DNA from: Cladobotryum mycophilum
Taxonomy: Eukaryota; Ascomycota; Sordariomycetes; Hypocreales; Hypocreaceae
Length of the DNA stretch: 64,000 nucleotides
Direction: 5' to 3'
NCBI GenBank assembly: GCA_036429605.1
Contig: CM071591.1
Location: 496,001-560,000, forward strand
The first letter of the stretch is position 1; each line of letters opens with the position of its first letter. The translations under genes and the position numbers were made by a program. This document shows, one piece after another, positions 11,194 through 21,975 of this stretch. The notes under the pieces were generated by a model. That model saw only the letters and a list, made by a program, of their open reading frames with translations, ran no database searches and was not told where the DNA came from.

Positions 11194-12801
11194 ATGTCGA
11201 TAGCACCAGGCCTTTTATGCGTCACGATGCAGCCTACACCAGGCCTCTCGCTCGACCAGTTCCACGAATGGTACAACAACGAACACGGGCCCACGCGCCT
11301 CCGTCTGCCTGCCATCTTCTCCAACGGCCTGCGCTACCAAGCCACAGACGGCCTGCAGCCGGCGTTCCTGGCCGCCTACGACGTTACCGCCATGTCGCAC
11401 CTCGAGACCGAGACGTACACGGCGCTGCGTGCGAATCGGTCCCCGAGAGAGGGCGAGACGATTGGCCGGGTGGATGTGGCGAGGTACTTGTACGACCTCG
11501 TCCATACCTCGCAGTCTTTGCTCTTCAAGCCGATTGAACGGCTGACGGACGAGGAAGCAGAGGGTCTCGTGACGGTCGCGGTGGAGATTACGCCCACAGA
11601 TGCTCCCGGAGCAGGCGACGAGTATCAGAAATGGTACATCGAGGAACACGTCGGGTTGCTCGCCAAAGTCCCCGGCTGGCTGCGATCCCGCTTCTATAAG
11701 ACATCCAGCATCGAGTCCGGCCAGGCGGCGATCAAGTACTTTGCTCTCCATGACTACACCAGGGAGAACGGCCTAGGAGGGGACCTGCACAAGGCTTCCA
11801 TGAACACGCCCCGGCGGAGCAAAGTCTTTGAGGAGTACATCGCCTCCAAACACAGACGAACGTATTCCCTCTTCTACGTCTTTGGCCCGGCGCCGAGGGA
11901 CCTTTACCCCCTTTCAAGGCTTCCGCCAGATGCGTCCTTCAAGTCCCAAGACGAAAGGACCGTGACCACAGCTGGCCCAGATGCCAAAATAGACTCCTAC
12001 ATCACCACCAGCGACGCCCTCGCCATCCCATATCGCCTGGAAGGAAACCCCTCCCCCTCCGCACCATGCGTCGCATTCTCCAACTCCCTCCTCACATCAC
12101 TACACATGTGGGACCCCTTCATCCGGATCCTCAAGGAGCACCGCCCCGACCTGAAGATCCTCCGCTACGACTTCCGAGGCCGCAACGCCATCCCCCACCC
12201 AGGCACCCTCAACCTCGTAACAGACGACCTCAAACTCATCCTCGACGCACTCCGCATCACAAAGCTGCACGCCCTCATAGGCGTCTCCATGGGCGGCGTC
12301 ACGACCCTCAACTTCGCCCTCCAGCACCCCTCCCGGCTCCGCAAATTCATCGCCTGCGACTTCAACTGCACATCCAGCCCCGCCAACACGCAAGCGTGGA
12401 AGGACCGCGTCGCCGTCGCAGAGGCGGACTCCGGGCGGGGCATCAAGACCCTAGCCGAGCAGACAGTCTCCCGCTGGTTCCACCCGAAATCCATGGGGAA
12501 GCCCGAGACGGTTCGGTGGATCACCGACATGGTGGCCGCAAACGACGTTGGCGGCTTCAAGAACAGCTGTACCGTGCTCTGGGATTACGACCTCAAGCCA
12601 AAGATGAAGAGCTGCACCGTTCCGGGTCTCCTCGTCGTTGGCAGTGATGATGCCAAGGGCGCGGTTGTCAAGGCAATGGATGGCTTCAAGTCTATTCTAA
12701 GTGAGGATGGCACCGAACTCAGACTTGTTCCCGAGACGGGGCATTTGCCAATGTGCGAGGATCCACAAGCGTTTTGGGAAACCGTAAAAGACTTTATCTA
12801 G
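11194..12801 (+). CDS. Fusion of tandem EthD-like ferredoxin-fold repeats and an alpha/beta hydrolase
   Basis: A single exon of 535 aa from ATG 11194. The N-terminal half has two copies of an EthD-like dimeric alpha-beta-barrel signature: FHEWYNNEHGPTRLRLP near residue 23 and YQKWYIEEHVGLLAKVPGW near residue 146. The C-terminal half (about residues 265-535) is an alpha/beta hydrolase: a nucleophile elbow GVSMGG with Ser365, an acid at Asp485 or Asp486 (GSDDAKG) and His517 (ETGHLP). The hydrolase part resembles 3-oxoadipate enol-lactonase-like enzymes. Fungal proteins of this layout occur as uncharacterised hydrolases; a role in aromatic or polyketide-type degradation is an inference from EthD and enol-lactonase families. 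The substrate is unknown. The gene is GC-richer than its surroundings, with C-ending codons, suggesting selection on codon use. Confidence 0.88.
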   Translation: MSIAPGLLCVTMQPTPGLSLDQFHEWYNNEHGPTRLRLPAIFSNGLRYQATDGLQPAFLAAYDVTAMSHLETETYTALRANRSPREGETIGRVDVARYLYDLVHTSQSLLFKPIERLTDEEAEGLVTVAVEITPTDAPGAGDEYQKWYIEEHVGLLAKVPGWLRSRFYKTSSIESGQAAIKYFALHDYTRENGLGGDLHKASMNTPRRSKVFEEYIASKHRRTYSLFYVFGPAPRDLYPLSRLPPDASFKSQDERTVTTAGPDAKIDSYITTSDALAIPYRLEGNPSPSAPCVAFSNSLLTSLHMWDPFIRILKEHRPDLKILRYDFRGRNAIPHPGTLNLVTDDLKLILDALRITKLHALIGVSMGGVTTLNFALQHPSRLRKFIACDFNCTSSPANTQAWKDRVAVAEADSGRGIKTLAEQTVSRWFHPKSMGKPETVRWITDMVAANDVGGFKNSCTVLWDYDLKPKMKSCTVPGLLVVGSDDAKGAVVKAMDGFKSILSEDGTELRLVPETGHLPMCEDPQAFWETVKDFI

Positions 12802-13106
12802 AATACGTGGATTGTAGATAAGCTAGATGAGTTTTGTCATTTCTTCATAGGGAGCATTCAAGTAAAGCAGCAAGTTAGCTACCCAACAGTAAAGCAATTG
12901 GCTTAATCATGTATTCATTAGGGTATTCTAATAAACGCCTTCCCTAGGCTAGTTTAGAGCATGTGAACATAAACCATGGCCTCCTTGACTCCAATACTCC
13001 ATATATATCAGCCATAAGAGACCGTCATTCTCGTTGCCAATCCGTGTCGAGCATAACTCGTGAAAACCATGATACCGCCAAACCCAAAGCCAAACCAAAG
13101 CCAAAT
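12802..13106. other. Short convergent intergenic region
   Basis: About 305 bp between the 3' ends of the hydrolase (+) and the 2EXR gene (-). It is A+T-richer than the genes on both sides and probably holds both 3' untranslated regions. No other feature is seen. Confidence 0.5.
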
Positions 13107-14492
13107 CTACCTTGACGGCACACTAAACGTAAACTCAAAGACATTCTGAGCTCCATTGCCGAATATAAAAGGCACATTGGCATCAATCCTGCAGGGGACC
13201 ACCCCCTCGGCTCGAAATATGACCCTTGGCTGCGTGCTTGGCGTCGGCGCAGGTAAGCATCGTCTCTGTGAGGCCTATTCTTAACTCGGCTCTTTTGCAC
13301 ACGTGGTGATGCTGGGGGTGTTTGGAGTGATACCGGTGGTGTAATAGACCATTCACAGGCTAAAAGGCCGAAGCGAACCTTTTCCGGGTTGCTGTGGCGG
13401 GACAGGCGGCTCATTTTCGCATAGCGAACGAATCTGTCTTGAACCCAGTCCTTTAGACGGGAGACTTGCGGCTTGATATTCCATTCACTTTCGTTGGCTT
13501 CATAAAAGGTTCGGTTTCCGCACTTAATGGTGAGCGAGGGAGACTTCTCTGTCGGACTGATAAGCAATCCTTCCCAGAGATATTTACGCAAAGGCAAAAG
13601 CAAAAACAGCAGCAGCAAAGCAGCACTTACCATGGCAAACTCTCTTGCTCGAAGGGCAGCAATTCTGATCCCTCGACTCATCCTTGTTTTTGCGCAACAG
13701 AAAGTAGTCTACGAAAAAGAACTCCTCCAGGTTGGGCAGATGTCGGGCCAAGAATTGGTACAGGTGCATTGGATAGACAACTCTGTTGTTGGAATCATGA
13801 ACTTGCCCACACAGAGTGCACACGGACGGTGACGACTTCTCTTGCCATTGGTGACAGAAACGCACCGCCACGCGTTTTATCAGGTCCAGGTCAGGGCAGT
13901 TGGGGTCGATTCCGAAGCTGCAGCCCGTTTCGTACAGTTCAGGAGGGAAGTATTCAAGGAATATCACATCAGATGAATTGGCCAGGCTGAGAATCGAGCC
14001 GTTTCCAAGCCGCAGAATGCCTGGTCGAGAGGTCAAGCTCTGAGTCGTAGCCAGCGACTCCTTGCACGTCAGAGCAAGAGTGGTCAGCTGTTGGTGGACG
14101 TTGTGGTAACAAGATAGATCGGATTCCTTGGTCGGCGCAATAGGCACGAGCTGGGTATCCCACATCTGTTTCGGAGCCACCTCGTGTCTGACTTCCATGG
14201 CGATCTCATCATTCTCCTCGGCATTTCCAGAATTGTGCTGAGTGGTGGATTGAGATAGTGATCGACTCATCGAAACCCACCTCCAGCTCCGGCCTCGACT
14301 TTCCAGCTTGACAAAATGCATACCAGGTGCTGAAAGCGTAGTTCGCCATATCTGATCGCGAAGTTCCGGGGGAAGGCGGGGGAACGGGGTGAATGTCCGG
14401 CATTCATCAGGAATATGGAATTTAATGGGAAGTGATGCCATTGTAGGCGGAGTAAACAAAGACGTGAACGAATGAGGCTGTAAAGATTGCAT
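13107..14492 (-). CDS. 2EXR-domain protein
   Basis: The model has exons 13631-14492, 13334-13548 and 13107-13265, giving 411 aa. The 2EXR signature FTPFPRLPPELRDQIWRTTL begins near residue 34, as in this large fungal family of unknown function. The first intron (82 bp, donor GTAAGTGCTG, acceptor CCGACAG) is clear. The last 53 codons come from a different frame from the simple open frame. That frame reads PFIFGNGAQNVFEFTF near the end, which looks like a true family C-terminus, so I infer a second intron of 68 bp (13266-13333, GTATCA to CACAG). The second intron is less certain. A second ATG 17 codons in (MASLPIKFH) could be the real start. Function unknown. Confidence 0.7.
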
Positions 14493-16952
14493 AAATTTGG
14501 GACGTTGTAAAGGTAGAGAGAAGAAAGAAGGGAGATGCAGATGGAGATGGAGAGGATGGATGTTGCGAGGGACAAGAAAAAAGAGAGCGTTCGTTCAAGG
14601 GAGTGTTCACACACACAAAAAAAAAGGATCTAGGAGGAGATTTGTCGGACGATTCGAGCTGCCTGATGAGCGACTTGGGTCAATTTTGGGTATGAATCAC
14701 TGCCCCGCTGGAGCCTGCCGAGGCTGCATCTGCAAATCCGGAGAAGCAAGTCTGTTCCCGTGGGGTTATTATTTCGATGTCTTTTGTTGGGAGGGAGTGG
14801 TAAGTTCTTTTGGTGGTGAGAAGACGGAGAAGACGATGGACAAGAAGATGAATTATGCGTTGGGGAGAGAAGGAGTTTTTAAATAGAAGAGAGAGGCAGC
14901 GAGACACGACAAGACAAGACAGACAGAGATTGATGGAGGAGGTACGTTTGACGTTCACGTTTCAATCACGAGGTGGTTCAAAGGTAGGAGGTAGGTTAGG
15001 CAGTGACGGGTCGGGTGGGCTTGCCTGGCTTGGCTGAATTGAATGGATGGATGGGCTGCAAAAGATGGGCAAGTACAACCCAGTGGCTGCTGCGTTGGCT
15101 GGACGCTGGCGGTTGCTGGCTATTGCTGGCGCTGGCCTAATATTGCGGGGTTGGAACCTCTCTCCTCGCGCCTGCCCTGCCTAGGATTCGTTGGCTTCAC
15201 GTGTATCCAGCACATTGATGCCATAATGGCGATGCATATATCGACCAGGTTTGCCTGGAGCAGTAGTTGCATCAAGATGCCTAAATAAGACTCATATTTT
15301 GTGAAAGCATGAATCTCTGCTTTTTAAAAATCAGCCTCGGGCTAATGCCTTGGGAGCTACAGAGTACGGAGCACGAGGTAGTATTTACTAACTTACCCAT
15401 CGAATAATAATAATAGTAATAATAATAATAGTAATAATAATAACAATAATAATAGCACCGTCAACTCCAGCTAATAATCATCGTCAACAGCGCTAAAGAA
15501 AGCCGCTGTTGCAAGACTAAACATGGTGCATTGATTAACTGGACCAAAACATGTTATCAGTGAAACGTTGTATGTACAAGTCTCCAGTCCGATAGCAGTC
15601 CTCAGGGATAACAGACAGGCATGTCAGGTCAGTGTTGACCGTTGGATATGGATGCGTTGAATTGACCCAAACAAGAAGGTGGGCGAGTGCATAAAACGAC
15701 CCGACATTCTACGGTTCGATTAATGTGAATCAGAACAAAATAAGCTTAAAGGCCTCCAACACAGCCCGTTCGTTTTCCTCAGCCTTCATTATTTATGCTA
15801 ATCGTTATCCCCCAGAAACAGAAATGTAATAGGAACCAGAACTAAGAGGATCCATGAATGTCACCCTAGAGCCCCGCCATACGTCACCGCCTCTCTAGTG
15901 GGGTTGTGAGCTCACTATCGGTCCTGTCTTGAATAGGTTGGTTCAATTGGAGACTGCACATGGAAACATCTTGGATCAAGCATCTAGAGTAAGCTGACCT
16001 CAATTTCTCCGATTACATTCAGAAAGCAGCATTCTTACAAACCCTTTCATTTGTTTCACCACATCACATTTCGCATCATTGGGCATTAGGTTCGCAATAC
16101 AATTAGCCCACAACCCGCCTTACGCAGCGATAGTCTCGCCTTTTGCTGCCGTATGATCATAGGCAGGACTGGCGCAAGACTATTCTCCGGCTCACTTTTT
16201 ATAGAATATCTACAGGAGGATAAAAATAACGACAGAGGAAACATAGAAAGTCATGGATGCAAGTTTGAACGCAAACGATGGACGCTCACCTTCATGCTGA
16301 TAAGACAGCCTAGATGTGGAATCCGAGCCTCCCTTGCTTATTGGAACATCAACAAGCGACAATGATTGAGCATGGAACTCGATCCATACTTTCGAACACG
16401 TCGACCAAAATGATGACGATGAGCCAATGGTATGTAGGGCTTGAAAGGAAACTCCAATTTCCTCGTCCTTAAAGCGACGTATGCAACATGAGGTATTCGC
16501 AGGAACAAGAGAAATCTAGACAAGGAATCTAGAAGAACAAGAGAAAGCTGCAGCTAACAACAGCATGTTGATAACATGCGCTCCAATGTGGTTCACATCA
16601 TATGGGATTCTCAAATGGTGTTGATGATTCGCTTTCTAGGGCAATCGTTGTAGGCTACTACGCACATATGCCGATCAGAGGAACAAGAATCGGATCATCG
16701 GTCGATGCTCCACACAACACCCGTACAAAGTAATACAACGGCAACAAGCGTCGATTCGACCCCATTGCGGCTATAACCGCATACAGTAGATCATCTTCGG
16801 TACCTGTTTGGAATCGGTCATATCCGGACGTCGCTCGAGGGTCAATGATCATGTACGAGCCGTGTTCTATAACAAGAACCCCACAGCCTTACAAAGTCAA
16901 GTAGGGGACAAAAAGAAAGGATACAGAAGAGATAAGGAAGACAAAAAAGACC
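14493..16952. other. Gene-poor region with an AAT repeat
   Basis: No supported gene in about 2.5 kb. The first part is likely the promoter and leader of the 2EXR gene. A TAA-type microsatellite lies at 15403-15453. Beyond 15.5 kb the sequence has balanced base composition but stops in all frames, and no remnant could be named. Confidence 0.5.
15403..15453. repeat. TAA-type microsatellite
   Basis: About 17 units of AAT/TAA with single interruptions by G or C (TAG, AAC). An ordinary simple repeat marking the entry to the gene-poor zone. Confidence 0.9.
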
Positions 16953-16959
16953 AAAAAAA
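16953..16959 (-). terminator. RNA polymerase III terminator of the 5S gene
   Basis: A run of seven T on the minus strand starts next to the 5S 3' end, one base beyond GTTGTATG. This is the usual Pol III stop signal. Confidence 0.85.
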
Positions 16960-17077
16960 CATACAACAGCCGGTGTTCGCTGGTGGTCACCCACCCAACT
17001 ACTAATCTGCCTCTCATGGGCTTGACTATGGGAGAGCGGACGGGATCCCGTATTGTCCCATGGATATGGTCGTATGT
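16960..17077 (-). rRNA. 5S ribosomal RNA (dispersed copy)
   Basis: The minus strand begins ACATACGACCAT and ends GTTGTATG(T), which pair to form helix I with one G-U. It contains the conserved fungal core GTAGTTGGGTGGGTGACC and CACCAGCGAA, the internal promoter region. CATGGG and CCCATG, placed as in helix II, can pair, and ACGGGATCCCGTCCGC matches the helix III region. The length of about 118 nt and the T-run right after it fit a functional gene. In filamentous fungi 5S genes are scattered singly through the genome, so an isolated copy is normal. Confidence 0.95.
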
Positions 17078-18152
17078 GAAGGATACTGGTTTTATTTAGC
17101 TTATAACACTAAGTAGTGAGGTGAAACGGTTGCAGGAAAAAGGTAAAAAGATGGAGAATACAGCCAGCCATTAGACCTAAAATAGGCACTACCCATTGGT
17201 CAATCCTCTAGAAACCAACTTGGAGGGGGATAGTATCGATAGACTGGTGCTACGTTTAATTTATATTGCCAATTTTGTGAGGGAATGACGAAGGATGGGG
17301 TTGATACGTTTGTTATCAGACCATCTGCTAATGTGCAGTGGCAATGGATGAGCGCTTGATGTGAGTTTAAGGGCTTCTTTTTTGTTATCACTACTGGTAT
17401 GACGAGCTGAAGGACGGTGTAGCCAAACAGCCAAGGCTTATGCTTGTGTATTTATATGGAAGCATCTAGATCATCACATCTGCTTTCTCCTGGATCGATG
17501 TAGCAGCCTCGGTGGGACAAAGTTTTATCAGCCTTGCAGATTGGAATCCTCATCGCCCCGTAATGGAGCCTGCTGCCTGGTGATTTATCATACGGGTATG
17601 AAGAGCAGCTCTCGACCCGGCTTGAGGTGGTGATGTTCTACTCCTCACCATAGCATCAGCATCACCCACAGCAGACAACAAAATACAAAGACGCCCCCTC
17701 CAGACTCACATCTTCCATCACTATTTCACTAGCTCAAACTCAGCAAGCGTGCACCTCGCCGCCGCAGTCAATACCCGCGTTGCCACTGTCACTGCCACCG
17801 CCCGCTTCGCCTGGTGCATGCGGCAAGAGGACCACGACGACACCCATCCACCAAGCCGCCCAGAAGGATGGCAGAGCCGAGCCGAGCATCGAGCAAAAGT
17901 CCATCTGCGGTCAGATCTTTGGCGTTGAGAACGATAAGCTGAAGTTTTGACAGCTGCGGTGCGATGGTGAGCCTACCAGTCTACCGGCCTGCAGACAAGC
18001 AAGCAGTGACCAACATGTCGGGGGACTTTAAAACTAATGGCGAGAAGATTGGCTATAGTGGGAGTCCCTTGTGATGTTATCGAGCATGGTTACCGCTAAA
18101 AAGTGCTTCTTGACGTGCATCTCAACGTACCGATGTTGAAACATCAATCCAT
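17078..18152. other. Gene-poor region left of the transposon
   Basis: No complete gene. An ATG-less open frame at 17654-17950 is listed separately as a possible relic. A palindrome GATGTT/AACATC lies at about 18132-18145, next to the transposon insertion site. Confidence 0.45.
17654..18031 (+). pseudogene. Possible relic of a small gene
   Basis: A frame of 98 codons without ATG stays open from 17654 to a TGA at 17948-17950. Its end reads SIEQKSICGQIFGVENDKLKF, here cited for its coding-like mix of residues. After the TGA the same frame stays open 26 more codons to TAA at 18029-18031, including two cysteines. I recognise no family. It could be a decayed small gene or chance; evidence is weak. 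Confidence 0.2.
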
Positions 18153-18160
18153 GTCGGAAG
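18153..18160. repeat. Target site duplication, left copy (8 bp)
   Basis: GTCGGAAG directly precedes the left terminal inverted repeat. The identical octamer directly follows the right terminal repeat at 22114-22121. An 8-bp duplication is the hallmark of hAT transposition. Confidence 0.93.
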
Positions 18161-18180
18161 CAGGGTGGCGATCCATTCCA
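18161..18180 (+). repeat. Left terminal inverted repeat of the hAT element
   Basis: CAGGGTGGCGATCCATTCCA. It matches the reverse complement of 22094-22113 at 19 of 20 positions (C versus T at position 14). Confidence 0.93.
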
Positions 18181-18183
18181 TTT

Positions 18184-18213
18184 CCATCCACGCAGCTCAA
18201 TTTGAGTGGATGG
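18184..18213. repeat. Left subterminal palindrome
   Basis: CCATCCAC at 18184-18191 and GTGGATGG at 18206-18213 form an 8-bp stem with a 14-nt loop. The same stem occurs at the right end. Subterminal repeats are typical transposase binding sites in hAT elements; binding here is inferred. Confidence 0.75.
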
Positions 18214-20138
18214 ACGTCCATTATGGTCTATGCCCAGTGGAATGGATAGAATGGACGCCCAAAGCAGTCGCATGGAATGGATAGAAATGGAAATGGATAC
18301 ATGGACATCATTTCCTAAATAAAAAAAGCACCACGCTAAAAAGCTAATTACTATATATAGAGCTCGCTACAGTTACAGTTACCACCTCAGCAAACACCTA
18401 AGCAACAAATTACATTAATAGTATATCTCTTATTATATATATAATTAAAAAAAAATTTAAAAAAAACCCCTCTTTTAATAAGCCTAGTCTTTAGCTAATA
18501 AACTATATTATATATAGGCTAAAAAGGGATAGTATATACAATCCGCCTACCTATTACTTCACAAGCTTCTATAAAACTCAGTTCAGTAAGCGGATCCCTA
18601 TCTAGTAATTCAACCTCTTCCAAAAGCCTCTCTATACTTTAAATATACCCTCCATAAAGCCACGATCTTACCGTCTATATTATTCTAATAGTACTAGCAT
18701 CTAGATTTACCCGGTCATCTTAAACCATTTTACCGGCTATAAAGAAAAGTCTCTTAATATTAGCAGATATTAGAAGAATAAAAAGAATATTAAAAACCAT
18801 TTAGAATAAGTGAGGATACTTTTTCTATCTTTTATACTAATAGTTAATAAAATCTAAGATCTTCTAATCTAACTTATAAACATCTTAAAACTAATCGTTA
18901 TATTCATCTCCTATAGCTAATAAAACAGGCGCAAATAGCGATTATAATAATACCAGCGCTTAACAAGACTCTTTGCAATAGTCATTAAAAAGATTTTAAT
19001 AAGTCCACTACTTCTTCGTAACCGGCTATCAGTCTCGAGAAATAACCTACAGGTTATATTACAACCTATACAGCCTTTTTACAAAAGACTTTACAGTCTA
19101 AATCCATTCTAGGCAATCTACCTATATATCCTTAAAGTATCCCCAATAATATACTAAATAAAGTACAATAGCTATATAATAAATAAAGGTCTTATTAAGC
19201 CTCGAGTAATACTTATTAAGCTTCTTCTAACAGAGATTAATATTTACCTTAAAGTACTTAAGGTTAAGATATCAATAAACAATAACCTTATATATCTTTA
19301 TTTTATTAAACAGATACTTATAACCAAACATTAAATCCTAAGAGCACCTATACATTTTAATATAACTATACTTTTATATCTATTATTAACCATTACCTTT
19401 AAGAGTAATTAAAATATACTTAAAATACTAAAGAACCTTATTAAAAAAAGTAATAATATTCTAATCCTTCTCATCGAGTTTACTATCATCCCTAAGACAA
19501 AATAGCATTTTACTCCTTGGCTTTTTTCCCCTTAAAATCAACCCCTTCCACTTGTTTTTTTACTTATACTAAAGTTCTTTAAGAAAATCCTTAAGAAAAA
19601 GAGCACGTTGTATTATATAGAGGGTAGAAAGTCAATAAGTTATTATATTAATAATAACATCTAAAAGCTTTTTTACTTATACCATTAGGTCCTTAGACTT
19701 CTTAAACGTAATAATCTAAAAAAACTAAAAAAGATTAATTAATAAGTCTAAACGATAAATCTAAACAATAAGGTTATAGAGTTTCCTAATAAGGCCTTTC
19801 CGTCTCTATAACTTATAGGCCTTTACATTAAACGCCTTGTTTTTAAGAATATCATCCTTAAACGCCTCAAAGTCATAACCAAAAAGTAATATTTTAATAA
19901 TAAAATTAAAAACATAACCAAAGCAATATAATCACCTAGTTTCTCCTTTAAAGCCTAGTGCTTTTCTAATTTCCTTTATTACTATATCATTATTACTAGC
20001 ATTATTAAATATAAAGTATCCAATCTTCTAGGTTATATTATAACTCTAAAAAATATTAATAATATAAATAGTAATATTCTCCCTAAAATAGCGATTAATA
20101 AGCTCTAAAAGCCTAAAAACAAGTTTCTATGGCTAGCT

Positions 20139-20151
20139 AATAGTATCAAAA
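20139..20151. repeat. Target site duplication of the LINE, left copy (13 bp)
   Basis: AATAGTATCAAAA precedes the LINE fragment and recurs at 20666-20678 after its poly(A). The flanking A residues make the exact edge uncertain by a base or two. Confidence 0.88.
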
Positions 20152-20430
20152 CAGCTAAAACTAGGGATAGGGTATCTTAAAAGCTATCAAAAAGCCATAA
20201 AGAACCTCCCTGACGACCGCTGTAGATGTAGCCAACGACACACAACGCAACACCTGCTGCTACGCTGTAGCAGATACCAAGGGCCTAGAAAGGCCCTGCA
20301 GAAGGCCTTAGGGCCAGGAGCCCAGCTAACGTTACAGAAGCTCTTCACAACAAAACTAGGAAAGGAAGCCCTAATAGGCTTCCTTACTAGCACGAAGATC
20401 TGTACGCGAAGCTGGTTTTTAGAAGAGTAG
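20152..20430 (+). pseudogene. C-terminal end of a LINE ORF2 (zinc-knuckle region), 5'-truncated
   Basis: The frame is open from the truncation point to TAG at 20428-20430 (92 residues). It starts QLKLGIGYLKSYQ and has a zinc-knuckle-like set of CxC, H and C in CRCSQRHTTQHLLLRC, as seen at the C-terminus of reverse transcriptase proteins of fungal Tad-type LINEs. It ends with a tail like other such proteins (GFLTSTKICTRSWFLEE). It has no internal stop, so it is young, but lacks the endonuclease and reverse transcriptase domains and cannot act on its own. Confidence 0.8.
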
Positions 20431-20621
20431 ATATAGGCTGATTAGTTAGCTAGTCAGCCTAGAGGCTAAGGGACATACATAACGCTTGGAACTAGGAGAA
20501 AGAAAACCACCAACTGGAAAACACAATGCCTTATACTGTTAGCTTGAAAGCTAGCCAGCTAGCTACTATTCTAGAAAGTCACTGTACAGTAAGCTTTTAG
20601 ATAGATAGATAGCCGCTTCAT

Positions 20622-20634
20622 AGGCCTTCGGCCT
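20622..20634 (+). other. Hairpin in the LINE 3' untranslated region
   Basis: AGGCCTTCGGCCT: a 5-bp G+C-rich stem with loop TTC, about 17 bases before the poly(A). In several LINEs a 3' stem-loop is recognised by their own reverse transcriptase. That role is an inference here. Confidence 0.5.
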
Positions 20635-20665
20635 CCATAAGCGTAATGAATGAAAAAAAAAAAAA

Positions 20666-20678
20666 AATAGTATCAAAA
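20666..20678. repeat. Target site duplication of the LINE, right copy (13 bp)
   Basis: AATAGTATCAAAA directly after the poly(A); identical to 20139-20151. Confidence 0.88.
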
Positions 20679-21975
20679 AAATAACAAACAATTCCATATA
20701 GAGTATAATAATTATTCAACCTCCAGCTATCAAACACTATATAAATCAGCCCTAAGGCTACCGCCAACACTTATTTTATTTCCTTTACATTTTCCTTATA
20801 CACTTTAAAGATTCATTTATAAATAATATTATAAGTAATATATACCTTGGTTATCTTTATAAAAGGATTAAAGTACTCAAAAACTATATATAAATACAAA
20901 TCTTTACTTTATTAAAAAAAATTACTATTAATAATCTAATAAACCACTAAGCACTAAAAAACTAATCAATTAAAACAACCAATAATCTAATTAATAATCT
21001 ACTATTCTCACAGATTATATATATTCAGCTTTATTATCTTAGTAATATTTCTTAATAATATATTCTTTTTTACTTTACTTAACGGCCTTCGCTTACCTAA
21101 AAGATTCTAGATACTATAATCAGTCCAGAGGTAGATCTCTATGTTCTATATACTATTCAAGGCAGTTAAATAAGGTTTTCGCTTATTATTATTAACATAA
21201 ACCTTACAAACCCACCGCTGCTTTATATTATCATCGCTCTTCTTAATATTATAACCAAATTACTATATCCATAATAATATAAATATATAATACTAAAATT
21301 ATATATACCTAGAAAAATATTTCTAAGAAAAAAATCCTATAAATTCTCCTAGACCTCCTAAGCCTATATAGAATTAATAGATTATACTTATAACTATTCT
21401 ATTCATAATAAAATATAACTAGATATAAAATCTTTTCTCCTAATTAAAGTTAAATACACCTAAACACAATAACTATTAACACAAAAGTTCCACGCTACTA
21501 ACTAAAATAAAATAAGTCTTCTATATTATTCTTAATAAATATAAAAATAAAATATATAATAGTTTATTAATAATAACTAAGCTTAGCGTCCTTCTAGTTC
21601 ACATAAGGCTAGGCAATACATAAGTATATTTAATAACCTAATATAATAACCTAACCTTTGCCTTAGAAAACGCCCAAAACGTTATACCTAATACAATATA
21701 AAAACCTTATAGTTATTATAGAATAATTATATATATATAGTTTAAAAGAATACTTATTATAATTAAAGTAATATTAGCTAAAAAAAAAACTATATTATAA
21801 TATATATAATAAAATTTATTTATTTATATATAAATAAACATTAAATATATATAGGTTTTATTATATTTATATACCTTTCTAATAAATATAAAATATATTA
21901 ATAGAAAGATTAGATAAAACAAATATAAGATTATATAATAATATTACTAATAACCAAGTACCCCTGCTTCTATTT

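Larger units (their letters stand above)
20152..20665 (+). mobile_element. 5'-truncated non-LTR retrotransposon (LINE, Tad-like) nested in the hAT element
   Basis: A 514-bp segment of normal base composition interrupts the A+T-rich core. It has the three signs of target-primed reverse transcription: a 13-bp target duplication, truncation at the 5' end and a 3' poly(A) of about 14 A after GAATG. It carries the last 92 codons of an ORF2-like frame and a 3' untranslated region with a short hairpin (AGGCC/GGCCT) at 20622-20634. TpG is frequent here, unlike in the surrounding DNA, so the insertion came after the mutation of the host element. Confidence 0.88.

Noticed and set aside
18315..21960. 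Centromere or mitochondrial insertion as source of the A+T-rich block
   Set aside because: Terminal inverted repeats and an 8-bp duplication enclose the block, so it belongs to a transposon.
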